From assembly GCA_964446285.1 (NCBI GenBank), contig CAYUNT010000109.1:1-15310 (forward strand): a stretch of 15,310 nt of DNA, in the 5' to 3' direction. Every line of letters starts with the position of its first letter. Position 1 is the stretch's first letter. The position numbers and the translations under genes are program-made. Source of the DNA: CAYUNT01 sp964446285. GTDB taxonomy: Bacteria; Sumerlaeota; Sumerlaeia; SLMS01; CAYUNT01. The notes beneath the pieces are model-generated. The model was not told the DNA's origin, searched no databases, and worked only from the letters and a program-made list of their open reading frames with translations. Shown piece after piece: positions 1 through 7,713 of the stretch.

Positions 1-150
1 CGGGAGCGGGGTTGGGGATGCGGCCGGGGTTGGCGTCGGGGCTTGCGTGGGCGATGGCGATGGGCTGGCTTCCGCTGTGGGCGAGGCGGTGGGCGCGGGA
101 GTTGGCGATTCCGTCGGCGAAGGAGACGGAGTCGCTGTTGGCGTAGGAGA
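1..150 (-). repeat. Pro/Thr/Ser/Ala-rich low-complexity linker in the exported protein
   Basis: Fifty codons in the frame of the large minus-strand gene encode irregular SPTP, TPSP and PTAS-type tracts with no stop. Such linkers usually join exported domains to one another or to a surface anchor. The other side lies outside the window. Confidence 0.8.
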
Positions 151-3100
151 CAACTCCGGCAGCGCCGGATTGACCACCCAGGGTTCCGTGCCGTGGACCC
201 CGTCATCGGCCATGAAGAACAGGACGTTGTCCGCGGACTGAGCCATCGGGCGCACGATCATCTGCGACGGGACGGACGAGTCCATTCCCGGATTGATGTC
301 CGCAAACAACTGCGTGCCCGCCTCGGTTCCGTCGGTGAACCACAGTTCACGCCCCGTTTCGGGTGTGAAAGCGCTAAAGAATGCTTGCCCGGGCGCAAGA
401 ATCACGGGCGTGATCCAGGCAGGCAGAGAGGAACCGGTTCCGGGGACAATGTCGCGCACGAGGACCGTGCCTTCGGGCGTGCCGTCTGATTTCCAAAGTT
501 CGCGTCCGCGTTCGGGGCTGACGGCGCTGAAATAGAGAAAGTCGCCGGGAACCACCAATTCGCCGTCGTGTGTCTCGTAGGCCAAGGGGCCGCTCACGAC
601 GGTGAGTAGCTCGGGATTTGAGGCGCCCGCGCCTGGCCAGATGTCCTTGACGAGCCATGTTCCCGCCGCCGTGCCGTCGCTGCGCCACAACTCCGTGCCG
701 CTCGTGCCGTTGTCGGCGGTGAAGAACATCAGGCCGTTCATGCAGGTGAGATTGCCGACGCGCCCGGGCTTGTTTGACCATGTGGCGTCCAGTGACGCCG
801 GCGTGATGTCTTTCACGAGTTTGGTTCCCGCGGGCGTGCTGTCACTGACCCATAACTCGCGTCCAATGCCGCTCTGATACGCCGTGAAGAAAACACGATC
901 CCCACATGCCGTGAGATTTTCCGGCCGTGAATCCAGATACGAATCGTTAATGTTTTTCACGAGCGCCGTTCCGGCCGCCGTGCCGTCGGTCTTGTAGAGC
1001 TCGACTCCGTAGTTGCCGCCGTTATCCTTTGCGGCGAAATAAAGGACATCTCCCGCCACGCAGAGATATTGCGGATTGATCAGATCAAGAGGCTCCACGG
1101 CGCGAGTGCCGGTGGTCGTGCCGTCGGTTTCCCAGAGATGCTCCGCCCATTGGGCTGGGTCCTCGATGTCGGGGCTGGCAAAGTAGATTTTGTTTTTGAA
1201 ACGCGTGAGGAAGCGCGCGCCTTCGATGTATTGGTAGGCGCTTTGCGTGTTGAAGGGGCAGATGTCCTTGAGCGGCAGCGTGCCTGTGACCGACCCGTCG
1301 GCCACCCACGGCTCGAGTCCGGTTATGCCGTCGTTGGCCACAAAAACCAGGCGATGATCCAGGAAAACATATTCGCGGATGTCAACGTAATCATAAGGCT
1401 GTCCTTCTTCGAGTGTGGCGCTCAGGGAGTGTGCGGACATGGAACCATGGCGGGAGGCGTTTTTGGGTTTCAAAATATAGTCTTGGGTCCCCTCGGGGGT
1501 TCCGTCCGAACTATAGACATTTAAGGTTCCCAATTGCATTCCAAGGACAAACACAATCTGAAAGAACATCTGGGGAAAAGATATGATTTGAGGTTCCTTG
1601 TTTTCCGATAGGCCGGTAGTGGAGCCGGGGGGCTGGTCCTTGGCCGCGTCCACGGCCATTTGTGTCGAGTTGGCGTCGTAGGGCGGCTGGCTTTTCCAGA
1701 CTTCCGTGCCTTTTTGACCGTCATTGGCCGATAGGATGACCTGATCATCCAGCATAGTCAGGTTCGAAGGCGGTTTGATTGCATAACTCGAGGGAAAACT
1801 CTTCACCCAAGTCCCTGCGGAAGTTCCGTCTGTTTTATAGAGTTTGGTTCCTTGAGTGTAGAAGCCCCCTTGGTTCCCGCCGGTCACGCTCCCCACAGCG
1901 TTGAAGGATCCCGAGGCGCTATGGAGGACCTTGGTTCCAGTAGATGTGCCGTCGGTCACAAAGAGCGAGTTGTATCCGGCGTCGTTGTATCCCGTGAAGA
2001 GCGTTCCCTTGTATTGCATGTTGCTGAATATGTTGGCCCAGTTGGCGTTGTAGCCTTTGTAGAGCATTCCGGTGAGGCCGAAATAATTCGTGGTCAAGTC
2101 GGCAAGTTTCTTCGTTCCCGCCTCTGTGCCGTCAGTTACCCAGGGTTCGTAACCGGTCGAGCCGTCATGGGCGATAAACACCTGCCCGTTGGGCGTTGGA
2201 ATATAATACATTGGTGCATAAATGGGCGAGAAACTTTTTACCTTGGTCGTTCCGGCTTCGGTCCCGTCGGTCTGGTAAACTCCCCAGCCGGTCGAGCCAT
2301 CCGTGGCGGTGAAATACAGAACATTTTTCGGCGAACCGGATGCCATCGAGACTCCGGGGGTGATGAAAGGTTTTTCATACAGCGAACTGTAATTCGGATT
2401 CGGGTTGATGTATTTTACAACTCGGGTCCCTTCGCGAGTTCCGTCGGAACGCCACAACTGGGAACCGGTCCCGTCGTTGGCGCTGAAATACAAATAGCCG
2501 TCATCCTTGTTGTATTGAAGGTCCCGCGGAAGCGGGGATTTAAACGTCATGATGGGCTGAATACTGTCGCCTTGCTTCTTGTAAAGGGTCGCAACGCCGC
2601 CGGGGGTTGCGTCATCGGCGGGCGGCTTGGCGAAGAAATACTCGGCGGACATCGTATAGGCGATTTGCGGAGGCGCATTTTGCGGGTCCAGCAGCGGATC
2701 GGGGGTCAGCGCGCCGCTATCGGCGCCCGGTCGGGCGTCAACATACAACTGGGTGCCTTCCGCCGTGCCATCTGTCGTCCATATCTCCCAGCCGTGTGCC
2801 CCGTCATCCGCTGCAAAATGCAGGTTTAGCTTTTCAGACCCTGCCTTTATGAGTTGAGAAGGCTCGGAAACATACGGAACCCGCGACTCGACCACCGTCT
2901 GGGGGCCGGAATCGTTCAGGATCACCAGCTCATCCAGCGTAGTGACGAGGATTTTCTTTTTTTCCGGGATCGTCGTTATACTGCGAATATCAAGGCTGCC
3001 AATCGTGGCCGGCCCCGTGGCCACATCCTTGAGCATTTGCGGCTTGGCCGAAGTCGTAGAGGAGCCGCCCTGCAATTCGGCCAGCTTCGCCCCCGTCGCG

Positions 3101-4068
3101 AGGTCGAAAATCATCACCTTGTTGTCTTTCGTCACCGCCGCGAAATACTTGCCGTCGCGCGAAAGCGTTGCGTATTTCACGTTCGGGACCTGGAATTCCT
3201 TCAACTTCTGCAAAAAAGCGATGTCCCACAAAACCACTTTGCCGCCTCCCGCCGAAAGCACCTGGTTGCCATCCTTGGAAAGCGACAACGACGGCGCGTC
3301 ATAGGCATTATACCCCCAGTCGTCTTTCTTGTGCTCCACGGCAGTATAGGTCGTCTGTCCCGAAGCGGTGTTCCAGAAGCGAAGGGTTCCATCCGCAGCG
3401 GCGGTGACCAGACGCTGGCCATCGGCGCTCAAGACCATCGAATTGATCTCTCTGGTGTGGCCGCTCCACTTGTCGGCCGACATTTGGTTCGATGTGTTGG
3501 TATAAAGGCCAACCTTGTCGCCGTTGGGGGCATAATACGGGGACTCCCGCGTCTGGCCGGCACAGACCGCCCGAGTGGCGTCTTGGTTGCCAAACGCATA
3601 CGCTCTGGCAGACCCTTGACTGTCATAGGACGGTTGTCCTGACGTATAAAACCACTGCGCCCCAAATTCTGTCGTCCCAGCCAGAATGTTTTTTCCATCC
3701 TTTGTGAACGAGAGTGATGAGACTATTTTGCTCTGGCCCGGCAGTTCCTGGAGCGAAACGGTGTGAAAGACTTGCGTTTGGGTGTCCAAGACGCAAAACT
3801 CCGACAATGATTTCGCGAAGGCAAGAGTTCCCCCGCTGTCGGTCTGCGCCATGACATGCGAAGGTTCGCCGGAAAAAACCGGCTCGATTTGGTTAACCCC
3901 CCAGATCCACTTCTGAACCCCCTTGCCCCCGGCGATGTAGAGATTCGAACTGTTGGGATCGAACAGCACCTGGCTGATGGTTCCTACCTGATCGGGCGGC
4001 GGGCCATTCGCACGCGCGAACAACGCGACAAATGCAAAAACAAGCGGCAAACCCATTGTCGGTTTCAT
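1..4068 (-). CDS. Secreted giant ELWxxDGT-repeat protein with WD40-like N-terminal part (C-terminus cut by window edge)
   Basis: The frame is open without a stop from ATG at 4066-4068 to base 1, giving at least 1356 residues. AGGAG lies about 7 nt before the start. Residues 1-21 form a Sec signal peptide (MKPTMGLPLVFAFVALFARA, AxA-type site before Asn). Residues about 200-335 show WD40-like blade endings (RFWNTASG with W232, VLWDIAF with W281, IFDLATG). Residues about 428-1300 hold about 16 units resembling ELWxxDGTxxGTxLVKDI, the ELWxxDGT repeat family known from exported bacterial proteins. Residues 1307-1356 are a Pro/Thr/Ser-rich linker that runs off the window, so a further domain or surface anchor probably follows. 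Both repeat types are expected to fold as beta-propellers. The role is unknown; an extracellular binding or structural function is inference. It is transcribed divergently from rsgA and shows no link to the ATP synthase genes. Confidence 0.9.
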   Translation of the reverse strand, partial: MKPTMGLPLVFAFVALFARANGPPPDQVGTISQVLFDPNSSNLYIAGGKGVQKWIWGVNQIEPVFSGEPSHVMAQTDSGGTLAFAKSLSEFCVLDTQTQVFHTVSLQELPGQSKIVSSLSFTKDGKNILAGTTEFGAQWFYTSGQPSYDSQGSARAYAFGNQDATRAVCAGQTRESPYYAPNGDKVGLYTNTSNQMSADKWSGHTREINSMVLSADGQRLVTAAADGTLRFWNTASGQTTYTAVEHKKDDWGYNAYDAPSLSLSKDGNQVLSAGGGKVVLWDIAFLQKLKEFQVPNVKYATLSRDGKYFAAVTKDNKVMIFDLATGAKLAELQGGSSTTSAKPQMLKDVATGPATIGSLDIRSITTIPEKKKILVTTLDELVILNDSGPQTVVESRVPYVSEPSQLIKAGSEKLNLHFAADDGAHGWEIWTTDGTAEGTQLYVDARPGADSGALTPDPLLDPQNAPPQIAYTMSAEYFFAKPPADDATPGGVATLYKKQGDSIQPIMTFKSPLPRDLQYNKDDGYLYFSANDGTGSQLWRSDGTREGTRVVKYINPNPNYSSLYEKPFITPGVSMASGSPKNVLYFTATDGSTGWGVYQTDGTEAGTTKVKSFSPIYAPMYYIPTPNGQVFIAHDGSTGYEPWVTDGTEAGTKKLADLTTNYFGLTGMLYKGYNANWANIFSNMQYKGTLFTGYNDAGYNSLFVTDGTSTGTKVLHSASGSFNAVGSVTGGNQGGFYTQGTKLYKTDGTSAGTWVKSFPSSYAIKPPSNLTMLDDQVILSANDGQKGTEVWKSQPPYDANSTQMAVDAAKDQPPGSTTGLSENKEPQIISFPQMFFQIVFVLGMQLGTLNVYSSDGTPEGTQDYILKPKNASRHGSMSAHSLSATLEEGQPYDYVDIREYVFLDHRLVFVANDGITGLEPWVADGSVTGTLPLKDICPFNTQSAYQYIEGARFLTRFKNKIYFASPDIEDPAQWAEHLWETDGTTTGTRAVEPLDLINPQYLCVAGDVLYFAAKDNGGNYGVELYKTDGTAAGTALVKNINDSYLDSRPENLTACGDRVFFTAYQSGIGRELWVSDSTPAGTKLVKDITPASLDATWSNKPGRVGNLTCMNGLMFFTADNGTSGTELWRSDGTAAGTWLVKDIWPGAGASNPELLTVVSGPLAYETHDGELVVPGDFLYFSAVSPERGRELWKSDGTPEGTVLVRDIVPGTGSSLPAWITPVILAPGQAFFSAFTPETGRELWFTDGTEAGTQLFADINPGMDSSVPSQMIVRPMAQSADNVLFFMADDGVHGTEPWVVNPALPELSPTPTATPSPSPTESPTPAPTASPTAEASPSPSPTQAPTPTPAASPTPLP
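172..2787 (-). repeat. ELWxxDGT protein-repeat array (about 16 units)
   Basis: Units recur every 45-65 codons with variable spacing, so this is a diverged protein-level repeat and not a DNA tandem array. Well-preserved units near the C-terminal side include RELWFTDGTEAGTQLFADI, RELWKSDGTPEGTVLVRDI and TELWRSDGTAAGTWLVKDI. Units nearer the N-terminus are more diverged (YEPWVTDGTEAGT, NSLFVTDGTSTGT, TKLYKTDGTSAGT). One (TEVWKSQPPYDANST) has lost the DGT core, and the last (TEPWVVNP) is a half unit that leads into the Pro/Thr linker. Each is preceded by a hydrophobic strand such as NVLFMADDG or VLYFTATDG. Confidence 0.85.
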
Positions 4069-4436
4069 GGCGCTTCTCCTATCCTAATAGTAAAGACTGG
4101 ATGGCGGAACGCAAGCCGTTGCGTGGAACAACCCAACGAGCGCTGCCTGGTACTGCATACGCCCCTATGAATATCACGAATATACATGGTCCACATTGTG
4201 CGAAAGAGCAAGGGCGAAATATCCTGCAATGCGCTTCTCAAACAGAGGGTTTGCGGAATTGTTTTGGTGCATTATCTCGCAGCCGGCTTTTTAGGCTTGG
4301 CAGGATTAGGTTTGGAGTTGAAAAGACTGGGGCCGCAAATTGCCCAAATGGCGTTGCGGCTATATTTTTCGCCTTTTGCAGCCGCATGTTTATTTTCGCG
4401 GTGTCGTTGGTTGCCAGATAGGAACATGAAAGAACA
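4069..4436. other. Divergent intergenic region between the ELWxxDGT gene and rsgA
   Basis: There are 368 bases without a convincing gene. The small open frames here have no recognisable domain. On the minus strand, TTGCGT and TACTAT separated by 16 nt (about 4085-4112) could be a weak promoter just upstream of the exported protein, but both boxes match the consensus poorly. GAATAT is directly repeated around 4159-4175 (GAATATCACGAATAT) and might be an operator. On the plus strand a terminator-like hairpin lies at 4332-4369 (separate entry). No strong plus-strand promoter was seen. Confidence 0.5.
4332..4369 (+). terminator. Terminator-like hairpin in the rsgA leader
   Basis: GCCGCAA (4332-4338) pairs perfectly with TTGCGGC (4354-4360). 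Inside, GCC (4342-4344) can pair with GGC (4350-4352) around a 5-nt loop. TATATTTTT follows at once. This fits an intrinsic terminator on the plus strand, about 70 nt before the rsgA start. It could end a short upstream transcript or act as an attenuator. The stem is short, so this is tentative. Confidence 0.4.
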
Positions 4437-5519
4437 ATGGAACTGAAGGAACTGGGATTTGATGGGTGGTTTGAAGAACAGGCCGCGAGTCTCTTGCAAC
4501 CGGGACATTGCGTCGCGCGCGTCACGGCGGTGGATCGCGGGGCGTTTCTCGTTCGAAACCAAAACGCCGAAGAAGCGCAGGCGGAACTCGCGGGCAAGTT
4601 TCGTTTTCAGATTCAGTCGGCTCTCGATTTGCCGTGTGTGGGCGATTGGGCGTGCGTCCAGTGGCCGCCGTCTTCGTCCGGCTCCGCAGGCGCGGACGGC
4701 CCGGCCATCATCCACGACGTCTTGCCGCGAAAGACATTCCTGCGCCGAAAGTCGCCAGGCAAGACGTTGGATTTCCAGATGATTGCGGCAAATCTCGACG
4801 CCGCCTTTATCGTGCAGGGGTGCCAGTTCGATTTCAACATCGCGCGGCTCGAACGTTATTTGGTGATGGCGAATGACGGGCGTATCGAACCTCAGATCGT
4901 CTTGAGCAAGACAGACCTGATCTCAGAAGCCGAACTGGCGCGGCGGATGGATGCGATCCGAAACGCGGGCATCTCCGCTCCGATTCTCCCGCTCAGCAAC
5001 ACGACGGGCGACGGCATAAATGCGTTTCGCGACCGCCTCATTCCGGGCAAAACCTATTGCCTGCTAGGTTCTTCGGGTGTGGGCAAAACGACGCTCATCA
5101 ACCGGCTCCTTGGCAAAGAGGCGTTCGAGACGCGGGCCGTGAGCGCCACGGGCAAGGGCGTTCACACGACCTCTCGCCGCCAGTTGCTCCTTCTCGACGG
5201 CGGCGCGATGCTAATCGACACACCCGGGATGCGCGAACTCGGGCTTCTCGGAATCGACGGCGGCATGGAGGCGACTTTCGCGGACATCAGCGAGTTTGCC
5301 CCGCAGTGCCGTTTCCCCGACTGCACGCATACGCATGAACCGGGCTGCGCGGTCCTGGCGGCGTTGCAACGCGGCGAACTAGGCGAGGAGCACTATCAGA
5401 ACTACCTCAAACTCAAGAAAGAGTCTGACTTCAACGACCTTTCTTATGTGGAAAAACGCAAGAAGGACCGGGCCTTTGGCCGCATGATCAAATCGACGCT
5501 GAAGCAGATGAAGAAATGA
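4437..5519 (+). CDS. rsgA: Ribosome small-subunit-dependent GTPase RsgA (YjeQ/EngC)
   Basis: The 360-residue product has the circularly permuted GTPase order typical of RsgA. An OB-fold-like N-terminal part (about 20-105) comes first, then G4 SKTD (157-160), G5 SNTTG, the P-loop GSSGVGKTT (211-219), the switch region GVHTTSRRQ and G3 DTPG (261-264). A zinc knuckle C291-x4-C296-x-H298-x5-C304 follows, then a basic helical tail. Length matches the family. RsgA binds the 30S subunit late in its assembly, checks the decoding centre and is released after GTP hydrolysis. The ATG is preceded by AGGAA about 10 nt upstream. It stands alone, 193 nt before the ATP synthase operon on the same strand, and a shared transcript cannot be excluded. 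Confidence 0.95.
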   Translation: MELKELGFDGWFEEQAASLLQPGHCVARVTAVDRGAFLVRNQNAEEAQAELAGKFRFQIQSALDLPCVGDWACVQWPPSSSGSAGADGPAIIHDVLPRKTFLRRKSPGKTLDFQMIAANLDAAFIVQGCQFDFNIARLERYLVMANDGRIEPQIVLSKTDLISEAELARRMDAIRNAGISAPILPLSNTTGDGINAFRDRLIPGKTYCLLGSSGVGKTTLINRLLGKEAFETRAVSATGKGVHTTSRRQLLLLDGGAMLIDTPGMRELGLLGIDGGMEATFADISEFAPQCRFPDCTHTHEPGCAVLAALQRGELGEEHYQNYLKLKKESDFNDLSYVEKRKKDRAFGRMIKSTLKQMKK

Positions 5520-5712
5520 GCCTGGAAATATGTCATTTCCCTGTTGCTTGCCCGAACTCACTCCGATAAAAGATTTGGCCTGCCGAAAGGCAGGCGTGGC
5601 GGCCGATTTCCGCCACTGTTCCGGCGAAAGCAAAGGAAACAAAGCGCCAGCAAGGCTTGTTGCCGCTTGTGTTTATTACAGTTATCGCCACTTGACGTTC
5701 AAGGCGCATGAA
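5520..5712. other. Intergenic region before the ATP synthase operon
   Basis: There are 193 bases between rsgA and atpZ. They hold the twin hairpins at 5578-5616 and an A-rich stretch. No sigma-70 promoter with two good boxes was found. TTTATTAC around 5671 is a poor -10 candidate, so the operon promoter is either unlike the housekeeping consensus or lies further upstream. The frame of atpZ is open leftwards to 5530 but reads through both hairpins and resembles no family there. Confidence 0.5.
5578..5616. repeat. Two adjacent perfect stem-loops (intergenic palindromes)
   Basis: GCCTGCC (5578-5584), GAAA loop, GGCAGGC (5589-5595) is a 7-bp stem closed by a GNRA tetraloop. It is followed without a gap by GTGGCGG (5596-5602), a 7-nt loop, and CCGCCAC (5610-5616). 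No T-run follows, so this is not a standard terminator for rsgA. It may be a dispersed palindromic repeat or an RNA structure in the atp leader. Confidence 0.7.
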
Positions 5713-5976
5713 ATGAACCGCGCCACAAAAAGCGCCCATTCCCGTAGTCTGTCATCCGCCGCATCGGCGATGGCCATTCCGGGTCTGATGGCTGCATGCC
5801 CTCTGGTGGGGTTCTTCCTCGGTGAATGGGTGGATCAGCGGTTCAAATGCGCCCCATGGGGCAAAATCATTGGCGTCTTTCTGGGACTGGCCGCCGGAGC
5901 GGTTGAGACCACCAAAATAATTCGCAGGATTTCCGTTGACGACGAATCCGACTCAGGACACCGCCCTCGATTGTGA
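5713..5976 (+). CDS. atpZ: AtpZ/AtpI-family small membrane protein (F1Fo gene 1 product)
   Basis: The 87-residue product has two membrane segments, about residues 21-38 (IPGLMAACPLVGFFLGEW) and 51-68 (IIGVFLGLAAGAVETTKI), joined by a short loop containing VDQRFKCAPWG. The two-helix plan, the glycine-rich LGEWVD and FLGLAAG patterns and the position at the head of the operon fit AtpZ, which works with AtpI in cation transport or c-ring assembly. The start at 5713 has AAGGCG 6 nt upstream and leaves a short N-terminal tail as in the family. The longer reading from 5530 adds only non-homologous sequence. The last 41 nt overlap the next gene, which suggests translational coupling. Confidence 0.8.
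   Translation: MNRATKSAHSRSLSSAASAMAIPGLMAACPLVGFFLGEWVDQRFKCAPWGKIIGVFLGLAAGAVETTKIIRRISVDDESDSGHRPRL
5926..5929 (+). promoter_or_regulatory. Ribosome binding site deciding the TTG start of atpI-atpB
   Basis: AGGA ends 6 nt before TTG at 5936. No ATG or GTG in this frame occurs before the first membrane helix, so TTG inside the 3' end of atpZ is the best start. Confidence 0.55.
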
Positions 5977-7573
5977 GTTCCTTCGGCGCTGCCTTTGGGC
6001 TACAGGATGGGTTTCAGTCCTGGCGGCCCTCATGCTCCTTACGGCAGGCCGCCTGGACCTCGCGGGCCGCTATGCCGCCACGGCGCTTTTTGCGTGGATC
6101 AATTGGACTTTTCTTGCCCAAGCAATCCTGGGATTGTTGCAGCGCCGACCGCTTAGCCTTCTCGTTGCTGTAGTTATCAAAATCGTTAATTTTGGCTGGT
6201 TTTTTGGCCTTTATACCTGGAGCGTGGGCGTGGAACCGATTTCTTTTCTGGCCGGATTGAATACATTCCTGGCAGTAGTAATCCTCAAGGCCCTGGGGCG
6301 TTATTGGATCGCCGGGGCAGGCGCAAACACAAAACAAGCGCCAGGGGTGGAGAAGGCGTCCGAGCCTGCCCGCCGATCCATGCCGCCCGATGCGCGCCGG
6401 ACGGGGGCGAGTTTGATTGCGCTCGCTTTCTTATGGGTGGGCGCGGCCCCGCTGGCTGGCGCCAGCGCAGCGGCTCCGGCCTCTCACGTCCCCGCTGCTC
6501 CCCCGCCGACGACGCTTGCGCCTCCTTCCTCCGCGCATGGCGATGCTCAAGCGCCGCAGGCTGAGGACCATAAAGCGCCTGCCTCCGAGCGCGATGCTTC
6601 TGCCGCAGGGACACATGAAATAGCGGGCGCTGGCGCACACGCCGGCGCTGATGCCTCCGCGGGGCATAAGGAAGAGGAGGGCGCGCCGGAAGTTCCGAAC
6701 TTTATGGTGCTTCTTTATGATGAGGCGGCGGAAAAAGAGCATGAGCGCGCCGCGGCGGGAGATGCGTCGCCGCCGGGCTGGTATTTCTCCGCGTTGAAGG
6801 CTCTCCACAAAGGACGCCTCAAAGAGCCGCTGCCCGTAGTGGGCACCCTGCCGTGGGAAAATCACATATTTGTTCTCATTGCGGCGGCCATTCTGTTGAT
6901 CGGCTTCCGCCTGCTGATGCGAGGCATGGACGTCCGCAATCCAACGCGCGCCCAAGCTTTGCTCGAAACGATTGTGGGCGGGGCCAATCGCTTCATCGCC
7001 AGCATTCTGGGCGAGGAGATGGGGCGGCGATTTGCCCCGTATATTGTCACGCTGTTTTTCTTCATCCTGCTAAATAACATTATGGTTATATTCCCGTTCA
7101 TGAAGTCCTCGACTTCCTCGCTGGTGCTCACGGGATCGCTCGCCTTGCTCACCTTTGTGATTGTGCAGTCCACGGCGCTGATCAAACTCGGGCCGTTTGG
7201 GTATTTATACCATCTGGCGGGCGAACCGAAGGGCGCAATCATGTGGGCGCTGGCGCCGCTCTTCCTGGTCCTTCACATTATTGGCGAAATCGCAAAGCCC
7301 ATCTCGCTTTCGCTGCGACTTTTTGGCAACGTGCTTGGCGAAGACGTGCTGCTCGGCGTGTTTTTGATGCTGGGCATGGCCGTCGCCGCAACGATTGGCA
7401 TTCACCCCCCGCTGCCTGGGTTCCCGCTTCATTTTCTCGTGTATCCGCTTGTGTTTTTGGGCAGCGCCATTCAGGCGCTGGTCTTTTCGCTGCTGACGAC
7501 GATCTATATTCTGCTCGTTTTGCCGCATGAGCACGAGCACGAAGAAGAGGAGGAACCTCTGCCGGCCAAATAG
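5936..7573 (+). CDS. atpB: Fused AtpI and ATP synthase subunit a (AtpB) with internal signal-peptide-like segment
   Basis: One uninterrupted frame of 545 residues starts with TTG. Residues 1-125 have four hydrophobic helices (about 19-38, 46-68, 72-95, 102-124) and sit where atpI normally lies. Residues 149-180 look like a complete signal peptide: Met, Arg-Arg, a hydrophobic core (SLIALAFLWVG) and an AxA site near A178. Then comes an Ala/Pro/His-rich stretch to about 300, and the subunit a body from H310. The body includes SLSLRLFGN with the essential Arg (R461, E. coli aR210), acidic E469/D470 near the aE219 position, and IQALVF with Q513 (E. coli aQ252). A His/Glu tail ends the protein. Subunit a forms the proton half-channels against the c-ring; AtpI assists assembly. 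Normally these are two genes. A separate internal start at M149 (6380) is possible, but no good Shine-Dalgarno lies at the right distance. Confidence 0.85.
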   Translation: MTTNPTQDTALDCEFLRRCLWATGWVSVLAALMLLTAGRLDLAGRYAATALFAWINWTFLAQAILGLLQRRPLSLLVAVVIKIVNFGWFFGLYTWSVGVEPISFLAGLNTFLAVVILKALGRYWIAGAGANTKQAPGVEKASEPARRSMPPDARRTGASLIALAFLWVGAAPLAGASAAAPASHVPAAPPPTTLAPPSSAHGDAQAPQAEDHKAPASERDASAAGTHEIAGAGAHAGADASAGHKEEEGAPEVPNFMVLLYDEAAEKEHERAAAGDASPPGWYFSALKALHKGRLKEPLPVVGTLPWENHIFVLIAAAILLIGFRLLMRGMDVRNPTRAQALLETIVGGANRFIASILGEEMGRRFAPYIVTLFFFILLNNIMVIFPFMKSSTSSLVLTGSLALLTFVIVQSTALIKLGPFGYLYHLAGEPKGAIMWALAPLFLVLHIIGEIAKPISLSLRLFGNVLGEDVLLGVFLMLGMAVAATIGIHPPLPGFPLHFLVYPLVFLGSAIQALVFSLLTTIYILLVLPHEHEHEEEEEPLPAK

Positions 7574-7643
7574 CCGCGCCCGGGCGCGCGAGCGCAACCT
7601 CTGGCGCAAATAAACAGACCGCCGGAAATCACAGAATCAAACC

Positions 7644-7663
7644 TGGGGGCGTTTCAGCCCCCA
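7644..7663 (+). promoter_or_regulatory. Intercistronic stem-loop upstream of atpE
   Basis: TGGGGGC (7644-7650) pairs perfectly with GCCCCCA (7657-7663) around the 6-nt loop GTTTCA. No T-run follows directly, so read-through is expected. A pyrimidine-rich leader (7670-7695) and a strong ribosome binding site come after it. Together they resemble an mRNA-stability and translation-enhancer arrangement for the gene whose product is needed in most copies. Confidence 0.6.
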
Positions 7664-7697
7664 AGCTGCTTTCGCTCTCATTTTCCTCAATTCTCAC

Positions 7698-7703
7698 GGA
7701 GGT
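7698..7703 (+). promoter_or_regulatory. Strong Shine-Dalgarno of atpE
   Basis: GGAGGT lies 10 nt before the ATG at 7714, within a U-rich and otherwise unstructured leader. It is among the strongest ribosome binding sites in the operon, fitting the high copy number of subunit c. Confidence 0.7.
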
Positions 7704-7713
7704 ATTTCAAACG

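Noticed and set aside
172..2787. DNA tandem repeat or CRISPR array
   Set aside because: Repeats are visible only at protein level with variable spacing and strong nucleotide divergence.
1852..3642. Long plus-strand frames (325 and 262 codons) opposite the exported repeat protein
   Set aside because: The minus-strand frame is continuous over 1356 codons with a signal peptide and clear repeats; the plus frames show no domain.
4186..4446. 86-codon plus-strand frame with a hydrophobic stretch before rsgA
   Set aside because: It spans the terminator-like hairpin, has no clear ribosome binding site and resembles no family; the evidence is insufficient.
5530..5712. N-terminal extension of atpZ
   Set aside because: The added 61 residues read through the twin hairpins and match no AtpZ feature; the start at 5713 has a ribosome binding site and fits family length.
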